Positions 6,191 to 10,724 of a stretch of DNA of 10,724 bases are shown here, one piece after another (position 1 is the stretch's first letter; each line of letters opens with the position of its first letter). This DNA comes from Baffinella frigidus (lineage: Eukaryota > Cryptophyceae > Cryptomonadales > Baffinellaceae), in contig MU647460.1 of the NCBI GenBank assembly GCA_026770585.1, positions 102,952 to 113,675 on the forward strand, given 5' to 3'. Below the pieces are notes generated by a model that saw only the letters and a program-made list of their open reading frames with translations, searched no databases and was not told the origin of the DNA. A program made the translations under genes and the position numbers.

Positions 6191-6510
6191 TTTCTACAGA
6201 ACAAGTTCCAGTGTCCGCCTATGGTGGGAGCTCGAAGAACCTGAAGGATCTAAAGGACACAAGTTCCGGTATCCGCCTATGTTGGGAGCTCGAAGAACCT
6301 AAAGGACCTAAAGGAAGCAACATTTTTGTAAAGCATTTCTCTCTCTACTGATGAGCAGCAGGATATCCTTTAGACGGTTTCTGCTGCGATCCTCTGTACA
6401 GGGAGGCTTGATGCGATCCGAAAGGAAGCAGAGCTTTCCTACAGAACCAGTCCCAGTGTCCGCCTATGGTGGGAGTTAAAAGGACCTCAAGGACCTAAAA
6501 TGAGCTCCAA
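6185..6510 (+). repeat. Partial module beta copies in tandem
   Basis: GTCCGCCTATGGTGGGAGCT is at about 6210, a variant TATCCGCCTATGTTGGGAGC at about 6269 and GTCCGCCTATGGTGGGAGTT at about 6457, each running into GGACCTAAA-type units. 6355-6440 repeats the CCTTTAGACGGTTTCTGCTG and GATCCGAAAGGAAGC part of the long copy. No gene is supported. Confidence 0.85.
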
Positions 6511-6542
6511 TAGCTCCAATGGCTTTTTTTGCATTGTCCTCC

Positions 6543-6665
6543 TACAGGGGTACCTCGCTCATAAGAAACCGCCCCCCCTTAGGATCCTACAGTAGGCCCA
6601 TGCCTAGGGCCCAATGGGGGTCCTAGGGGGGGGCGGCGGTTTCTTATGAGCGAGGTACCCCTGTA
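6543..6665. mobile_element. TA-flanked MITE with 31-bp perfect terminal repeats
   Basis: The 123-bp element has TACAGGGGTACCTCGCTCAT to CC (6543-6573) exactly complementary to 6635-6665. The outermost TA may be a target duplication (TA-CAGGGG ... CCCCTG-TA), as in Tc1/mariner-type insertions, or simply part of the terminal repeat. The right flank (TGTTGGGACTTCGAGGAACC) resembles the module beta text, so it may have inserted into such a module. The centre carries CCTACAGTAGG and CCTAGG motifs shared with the other palindromes. No transposase. Confidence 0.92.
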
Positions 6666-6842
6666 TGTTGGGACTTCGAGGAACCTAAGCACCCCTCCTC
6701 CGCTTAGGGGCAAATCGGCCACGGCACAGCGAATGGCGGCACTCTCGTTTCGATCGGAGCGCACCTTGGGGGTCCCCCCATACGACGCTAGCGGCCCACA
6801 GGGCATTTCGACTAGCGGATCTACGACAACGCCACCCGAAAG
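6666..6842. other. Unique-looking sequence, no gene assigned
   Basis: Higher-complexity sequence with several CpGs; frames are open on both strands (6646-6861 on +, 6848-6579 on -) but include MITE sequence and show no domain. Read as decayed or unique spacer. Confidence 0.45.
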
Positions 6843-7103
6843 TTGCACATTGACGTTTTAACACCCCCCCATTGTGGTGTTGCTAACTTTCTGGGACCAA
6901 TTTTCCTTGGGGTAGCTGCCCCACAAACCATATCTCAAGTTGACGAAGAAGTTGACTTTTATTTAGAGGATACATTTGGGGTTTGTGTGTGGGGGGAGCA
7001 AAATTCCAGGCAAATGCTAAGCTTTTTCGATCTGGATCTTAACATTTTTGTGCCATTTGGGACCCATCATCTCCAAAAAAATCACTTGTTTGCAATAGCG
7101 TAG
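6843..7103 (+). CDS. 86-codon ORF of unknown nature
   Basis: Not recognised. Of the frames in the window this has one of the most protein-like compositions and is not made of a visible repeat. Residues about 18-86 read GPIFLGVAAPQTISQV, then EEVDFYLEDTFGVC, DLDLNIFVPFG and HLQKNHLFAIA, a mix of acidic and aromatic-hydrophobic stretches. The upstream part overlaps a C-rich inverted repeat (AACACC ... GGTGTT at 6860-6881), so the true start, if any, could lie at or beyond an intron. I see no signal peptide motif, catalytic signature or supported splice site. A random open frame is the default explanation. Confidence 0.15.
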   Translation: MHIDVLTPPHCGVANFLGPIFLGVAAPQTISQVDEEVDFYLEDTFGVCVWGEQNSRQMLSFFDLDLNIFVPFGTHHLQKNHLFAIA

Positions 7104-7190
7104 GGAAGTAGTGGTGTTCCACCGGATAAGGTAACAGAAAGTCCCATAAATTCGGGCAGAAAATCCCTTCGTAGCCCGTTGTGTGGTCCC
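7104..7190. other. Short spacer, no gene
   Basis: Nothing recognisable between the ORF stop and the truncated MITE. Confidence 0.4.
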
Positions 7191-7280
7191 TACAGGGGTA
7201 CCCCGCTCATAAGAAACTGCTCCCCCCCCCTCGGACCACAGTAGGGCCCTAGGCACAGGCCTACTGTAGGGTCCTAGGGT
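7191..7280 (+). mobile_element. Truncated copy of the TA-flanked MITE
   Basis: TACAGGGGTACCCCGCTCAT, then AAGAAACTGC and a C run, matches the left end of 6543-6665. The centre forms its own inverted repeat ACAGTAGG/CCTACTGT with GCCCTAGG and GTCCTAGGG. The right terminal repeat is missing: the sequence passes directly into CCTAAACCC telomere-like repeats. Confidence 0.88.
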
Positions 7281-7506
7281 CCTAAACCCTAAACCCTAAA
7301 CCCTGAACCCTGAACCCTGAACCCTAAACCCTAAACCCTAAACCCTAAACCCTAAACCCTAAACTCTAAACTCTAAACTCTAAACCCTAAACCTTAAACC
7401 CTAAACCCTAAACCCTTAACCCTTAACCCTAAACCCTAAACCCTAAACCCTAAACCTTGAACCCTAAACCCTAAAACCTAAACACAAAACACTGAAACGA
7501 TAAAGC
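7281..7506 (-). repeat. Telomere-like array, C-rich strand on +
   Basis: CCCTAAA heptamers with CCCTGAA, CTCTAAA and CCCTTAA variants run to about 7486. They are followed by AAACACTGAAACGATAAAGC (7487-7506), the exact reverse complement of 301-320. This orientation would cap DNA lying to the right, so its tip faces the truncated MITE at 7280. Confidence 0.93.
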
Positions 7507-7734
7507 CAGGTTAGTGTGGCCGACGAGAACCCATCAACCAGTCTCATCACTACCATCACTACCAGGTTTTAGTTAAAAACTGAAACTGTCTGGGGTGTTT
7601 TTTTCTTCTTCTTCCACGAACGAAGCGCAAATGGCCGTAGCTGAGTGGAATATTGGCCATATGTATCATGTTCAAATGTTCTGGACTCTCCGTAGAACAC
7701 TCTCACCAACTTTGCCTCCAGGTTTCATGTAAAA
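7507..7734. other. Unique stretch, no gene
   Basis: No coding region is supported. CATCACTAC is repeated in tandem near 7544-7562, with a short T-rich tract (TTTTTTTCTTCTTCTTCC) near 7599-7616. Confidence 0.5.
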
Positions 7735-7885
7735 TTCACTCAGAACGACTCAGGGTTCCATCAATGTGACTCAGGATTCATTCAGGGCGACTCAGGATTC
7801 GATCAAGACGATTTCTGACTGTGTCAGAACGACACAAGATTCAGTCGGAACGACCCGGAATTCAGTAAGGACGGCTCAGGACGCT
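7735..7885 (-). repeat. 21-bp minisatellite, degenerate block in opposite orientation
   Basis: Units such as GACTCAGGATTCATTCAGG recur about every 21-25 bp. They are the reverse complement of the units in the larger array at 8157-8565. Divergence is higher here (GACACAAGATTCAGTCGGAA, GACCCGGAATTCAG). Confidence 0.82.
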
Positions 7886-7915
7886 GTGCAACACAGAACC
7901 CCGGGGCCGATCCTG

Positions 7916-8099
7916 TAGGTCCGTTAGGTTCTGTCAACTCCCACCATTGGCGGACACCGGAACTGGTTCTGTAGAAAGGCCATGCTTCCCTTCGGATCAC
8001 ATCAAGCCCCTCTCCCCTGTACAGAGGATCGCGGCAGAAACCAGCTAAAGGGTATCCTCATCGGACGTGTGCAGGTATACCAGCTGGTTGCCATGCGAG
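7916..8099 (-). repeat. Module beta, inverted copy
   Basis: Reverse complement of 5779-5965, in order: TAGGTCC, CTCCCACCATTGGCGGACAC, CGGAACTGGTTCTG, GCATGCTTCCC-type sequence, GATCGCGGCAGAAACC, TAAAGGGTATCCTCATCGG and ATACCAGCTGGTTGCCATG. It sits between the two oppositely oriented minisatellite blocks. Confidence 0.88.
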
Positions 8100-8156
8100 G
8101 TGCAGGACTTGGCGTTTGGGAATCAAAGTGACCGGTTGAGGGTTGGTGTCCTGCTA

Positions 8157-8565
8157 TCCTGAGGCCTGTTGACCAAATTCTGAGACCTCCTGACTAAATC
8201 CTGAGACCTCCTGACCGAATCATACTTCCGAGTTAAACCTGAGTCGTTTTGACAACAAGTGACTGAATTCTGAGTCTTTCTGACTGAATCCTGAGCCTTT
8301 CTGACTGAATCCTGAGTATTTCTGACTGTATCCTGAGTCTTTTTGGCTGAATCCTGCGTCTTTCCGAATAAATCCCGAGTCTTTCTGACTAAATCCTGAG
8401 TCTTTCTGACCGAATCCTGAGTCATCCTGACTGAATCCTGAATCTTTTTGACAAAATCTTGAGTCTTTTGGGGAAAGCGCACCAACTTTTTGCTGAATGA
8501 ATCCTGAGACCTGTTTCCTGACTGACTCCTGAGTCCTCCTAAGTGAATCCTGAGACCTCTCAAGT
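8157..8565 (+). repeat. 21-bp minisatellite array, about 17 units
   Basis: The consensus unit is TCCTGAGTCTTTCTGACTGA plus A, best conserved at 8270-8450, with irregular longer units near 8222-8270 and 8470-8515. On the minus strand all three frames of the unit are free of stops, and 8563-8123 reads as 146 codons of a seven-residue repeat (KTQDSVR). The KTQDSVR frame persists across both irregular units. There are no spacers of constant length, so this is not a CRISPR array. I regard the ORF as repeat-derived unless transcript data show otherwise. Confidence 0.92.
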
Positions 8566-8572
8566 TTAAGAG

Positions 8573-8690
8573 TTCAGGGTTTAGGCTAGGGTTTAGGGTT
8601 TAGGGTTTACCGATTAGCGATTATGCACTCAGGCTTTACGCTTTAAGAATTAGGGGTGAGGGGTGAGGGGTTAAGACTCAGGGTTGAGGC
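8573..8690 (+). repeat. Telomere-like block, G-rich strand on +
   Basis: GGGTTTA units, an interior ACCGATTAGCGATTATGCAC and TCAGGCTTTACGCTTT segment comparable with 274-320, then GGGGTGA-type units. It meets the opposite-strand array at about 8691-8696. Confidence 0.9.
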
Positions 8691-8695
8691 TATAA

Positions 8696-9172
8696 AACCC
8701 TAGAACCTAAACCCTAAACTCTAAACTCCAGACCCTAAACCCTAAATCCTAACCCCAAAACCCTAAAACATAAACCATAAACCCTAAACCCTAAACCCTG
8801 CACCCTACACCGTGAACCGTAAACCAGAAACCCGAAACCCGAAACCCGAAACCCGAAACCCGAAACCCGAAACTCGAAACCCGAAACCCTAAAACGTAAA
8901 CCCCAAACCCTAAACCCTAAATCCTAAACCCGAAACCCTAGACCCTAAACCCGGGGTGTAGGGTTCGAGGGGTTTAAACTCCCTCAACCCTGAACCCTGA
9001 ACCCTCAACCCTCAACCCTAAACCCTAAACCTTAAATCCTAAAATCCTAAACCTCAAACCCTGAACCATAATCCATACACCCAAAACCCCAAACCCAAAC
9101 CCCTAAACCCTAAACCCCGATCCCCAAACCCCAGACCATAAACCCCAACCCCTAAACCCTAAACCCTCAAAC
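8696..9172 (-). repeat. Telomere-like array, C-rich strand on +, with inversion
   Basis: Mostly CCCTAAA with CCCTGAA, CCCCAAA and CCCAAAC variants. 8831-8886 is a clean run of eight CCCGAAA-type heptamers (the seventh is CTCGAAA). A short G-strand island lies inside at 8953-8976 (GGGGTGTAGGGTTCGAGGGG), bounded on the right by GGGTTTAAACTCCC. Confidence 0.93.
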
Positions 9173-9199
9173 GATATTTGTGAGAAAATCGACCGTCAG

Positions 9200-9325
9200 G
9201 CGCCGGTGGGAGTAAATATCCCTTAAGTGCCCAGGTGGTCAAATTTGACCACCAAGAGGTCCTAGGCTGGTCCTAGGGCCCTACGGTAGGGCGTACGCGC
9301 CTACTGGCCACCTGAGGGATATGAT
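9200..9325. repeat. Palindromic CCTAGG/CCTACGGTAGG module, inverted copy of 2797-2859
   Basis: GGTGGTCAAATTTGACCACC at 9234-9253 is a perfect 20-bp palindrome. It is followed by AGGTCCTAGGCTGGTCCTAG and GGCCCTACGGTAGGGCGTAC. Outer sequences TATCCCTT (about 9218) and AGGGATA (about 9314) are also complementary, so the whole may be one small foldback. Confidence 0.83.
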
Positions 9326-9344
9326 GGCCCCAGCGCTCTTTTTC

Positions 9345-9532
9345 ATAGGCAACGAAAAAAAATATGGCGGCCCCGCCGCGAAAATTTTTGGGCCTTTGGA
9401 GTGCTTACCCCCCCTGAGAATGGAGCTGGCGAATTTTCGGGGCAGAAAAAAAATGCCAAAAATTCCCGAGGAAAACGGTGTTTCCCGTGTGGTGCAGCCT
9501 TGCAAATTTCACCAACCCCCCACCCAACCCAC
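9345..9532 (+). repeat. Dispersed AT/GC-mixed repeat, copy 1
   Basis: GCTTACCCCCCCTGAGAATG, then GAGCTGGCG and A- or T-rich tracts (9403-9435), match 10521-10557 (GCTTACCCCCCCTCAGAATG, ATCTGGCG). Poly-A tracts flank it. Overlapping ORFs on both strands are short and unassigned. Confidence 0.75.
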
Positions 9533-9640
9533 GTAGGTGCTATAGCTCGCTCAGAAGGAGCCGCCCCCCCCCCCCGGATAGCTTTATTGGGCTGCTGTAC
9601 ATGTACAGGCGGGCTTCCTTATGAGCGAGGTACCCCTGTA
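9533..9640 (+). mobile_element. Degraded copy of the TA-flanked MITE
   Basis: The right end (GGCGGGCTTCCTTATGAGCG, AGGTACCCCTGTA) is well preserved. The left end is decayed (GTGCTATAGCTCGCTCAGAA, GGAGCCGCC) and followed by a 12-C run at 9564-9575. The centre holds a different palindrome, CTGTACATGTACAG, at 9595-9608. Confidence 0.82.
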
Positions 9641-9798
9641 GGGTGGGCAAGAGACTCGAGGCGTGAAAGAGCGATCAGTCTCTCATTAATTCCGATTTAT
9701 TATTATTAATTCGCATCGTGACCTTGGCATTGCCCCTAGTGATTTCCCAGGTGGCACCTTCTCGCAGAGGAATGCGGCGACGGCGCCAGTCCTCCTCG
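9641..9798. other. Spacer with small TTA microsatellite
   Basis: ATTTATTATTATTAATT near 9685-9701. Nothing else recognisable and no gene supported. Confidence 0.5.
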
Positions 9799-9914
9799 TC
9801 CTCTAGGTCCTTTAGGTTTTAATTTCTCCAACATATGCCAACGACACGCCCTTCCGTACGAGAGTCCTTTCTCGTAGAAAGGACTGCAGAGAAAGTATTT
9901 TGCTGTCGGATCGT
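9799..9914 (-). repeat. Module alpha, inverted copy with a hairpin insertion
   Basis: Reverse complement of the 5500-5580 type: AGGTCCTTTAGGTTTTAATT, CCAACATATGCCAACGACAC, GCCCTTCCGT, AGAAAGGACTGCAGAGAAAG. Between CCGT and AGAAAGG lie 18 extra bases, ACGAGAGTCCTTTCTCGT, absent from copies at 5512-5540 and 6113-6142. They form a perfect 10-bp stem AGTCCTTTCT (9863-9872) with AGAAAGGACT (9876-9885) and a CGT loop. Confidence 0.87.
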
Positions 9915-10001
9915 CCCCATCTCTCTGATGGGGCTGGAAACTCCACAAATCAGGCGAAGCTCTCTGGGTTGATGGTTTAGAAACCCTCAACCCTCTCACA
10001 T

Positions 10002-10128
10002 CCTTTTAGGTCCTTTAGGTTCTTCGAGCTCCCAACATACCGGTAGGCGGACACCGGAACTGGTTCTGCAGAAAAGCCAGGGCTTCCTTTCGGATCACAT
10101 TCAGCCCCCCCGGTGCCATCTCCCCTTG
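10002..10128 (-). repeat. Module beta, inverted partial copy
   Basis: TTTTAGGTCCTTTAGGTTCT, TCGAGCTCCCAACATA, GGCGGACACCGGAACTGG and CTTTCGGATCACATTCAG match the reverse complement of 5845-5965. The copy ends before the part that would match the 5779 end. Confidence 0.87.
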
Positions 10129-10359
10129 TCAGAAGGGCCCGCCTCGGGTCCAATTCGGATCCGAGGTCATACGGAGGTCACATGGTGTGGTAAAGATCAC
10201 GATGGGGGTCACCAGAGGTCTCACGGTGTGGTAAAGATCACGAGCATCATCACATGGGGGTGAAATGTGCCCCATCCATTTCAACCGCGACCTTTTTAAG
10301 AGGACCTCACGGATCGGTCGTTCCGAGCAAGAGCGCTGCGCACCGAGACAAAACCTCAC
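10129..10359 (-). pseudogene. Possible remnant of a LINE-type reverse transcriptase tail
   Basis: The minus-strand frame includes REVLLKRSRLKWMGHI at about residues 17-32. The pattern basic-R-L-(K/R)-W-x-G-H-(I/V) occurs near the C-terminal end of many non-LTR retrotransposon reverse transcriptases, downstream of the catalytic domain. Only that short match supports the call. No catalytic YxDD motif, endonuclease domain or zinc knuckle is present, and the frame is 76 codons. The rest of the frame crosses a 41-bp-period direct repeat (GGTGTGGTAAAGATCACGA at 10184-10202 and 10225-10243). It could equally be a chance frame. Confidence 0.2.
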
Positions 10360-10677
10360 AAAAGTCGAGAGTGGGACGTCTCCAGGGTGGTTCCGTCAAT
10401 AAAAAAAAAAATGACTTGACCTGAGGTCAATTTGAGATTTGTTTGACTTGACTTGACTTAAAATCTAAAATCGATTGCACATAAATTGACCTTCAACGGA
10501 AAAAAATTGGGCCAAAAATAGCTTACCCCCCCTCAGAATGAATCTGGCGTTTTTTTGGCCGAAAAATGCACCGTTTGTTTTGGCGAAAAAAAGGCTTCGC
10601 ACGGTGCCATTCTTTCAAAAATCCTCACTGGGGGGGTCCATCGAATGTCCATATCGTGCATGGGGTTACCCAAAATC
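10360..10677. repeat. A-rich and dispersed repeat sequence, no gene
   Basis: An 11-A run at 10401-10411 is followed by TTGACCTGAGGTCAA (10416-10430, perfect palindrome around a central G) and TTGACTTGACTTGACTT at about 10443-10458. 10521-10557 is copy 2 of the dispersed repeat at 9403-9435. The A run could be a retroposon tail but no element body is recognisable. Confidence 0.65.
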
Positions 10678-10724
10678 CCGCACTCCCTTCCTCCCTCCCT
10701 CCGTCCTTCCCTCTCCCTCCCTCC
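10678..10724 (+). repeat. Polypyrimidine tract
   Basis: Imperfect CCTCCCT/CCTTCC repeats run to the window edge, probably continuing beyond it. Confidence 0.85.

Noticed and set aside
8157-8565. Possible CRISPR array
   Set aside because: Units are contiguous 21-bp repeats without constant-length unique spacers, and no cas-like gene is nearby.
10398-10411. Poly(A) signal and tail marking a gene 3' end
   Set aside because: AATAAAAAAAAAAA is present, but no ORF or element body ends there. It may be a retroposon tail at most.

Overview
This window is non-coding, repeat-saturated eukaryotic DNA of subtelomeric character. I find no rRNA, tRNA, CRISPR array, operon or convincing protein gene. Its backbone is degenerate heptamer arrays related to TTTAGGG, the telomere repeat of plants, green algae, dinoflagellates and chromerids. 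The G-rich strand is on + at 1-412, 3205-3330 and 8573-8690; the C-rich strand is on + at 7281-7486 and 8696-9172. The many orientation switches mean these are interstitial blocks, not one chromosome end. The dispersed modules built on 9-bp GGACCTAAA units look to me like dinoflagellate (Symbiodiniaceae-like) repeat DNA. That is an impression from memory, not shown by the sequence. Layout. 1-412: telomere-like array. 471-1040: three copies of a unit with a palindromic core. 1084-1504: degraded foldback halves and a second tandem duplication. 1505-2504: gene-free DNA with hairpins and a 188-bp foldback. 2505-4849: a very dense cluster of foldback or MITE-like elements, including two copies of a MITE with CCACTCGAGG ends and two related long palindromes at 4259-4428 and 4529-4665. 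4850-5345: a GC-rich island, open on both strands but unassigned. 5430-6510: dispersed modules ending in GGACCTAAA repeats. 6543-6665: an intact short TA-flanked MITE, with partial copies at 7191-7280 and 9533-9640. 6666-7190: unique-looking sequence with one 86-codon ORF. 7281-9172: telomere-like blocks around a 21-bp minisatellite that occurs in both orientations. 9173-10724: more foldback and dispersed-module copies, a possible LINE RT tail remnant and low-complexity pyrimidine tracts. There are no genes whose joint function can be described. The most notable signal is that related palindromes here differ by symmetric, paired changes in both arms. That implies either selection on a hairpin or a mutational process that copies one arm onto the other. 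One dispersed module, at 9863-9885, seems to have caught such an event: an 18-bp insertion absent from its sister copies that forms a perfect hairpin with the adjacent sequence.
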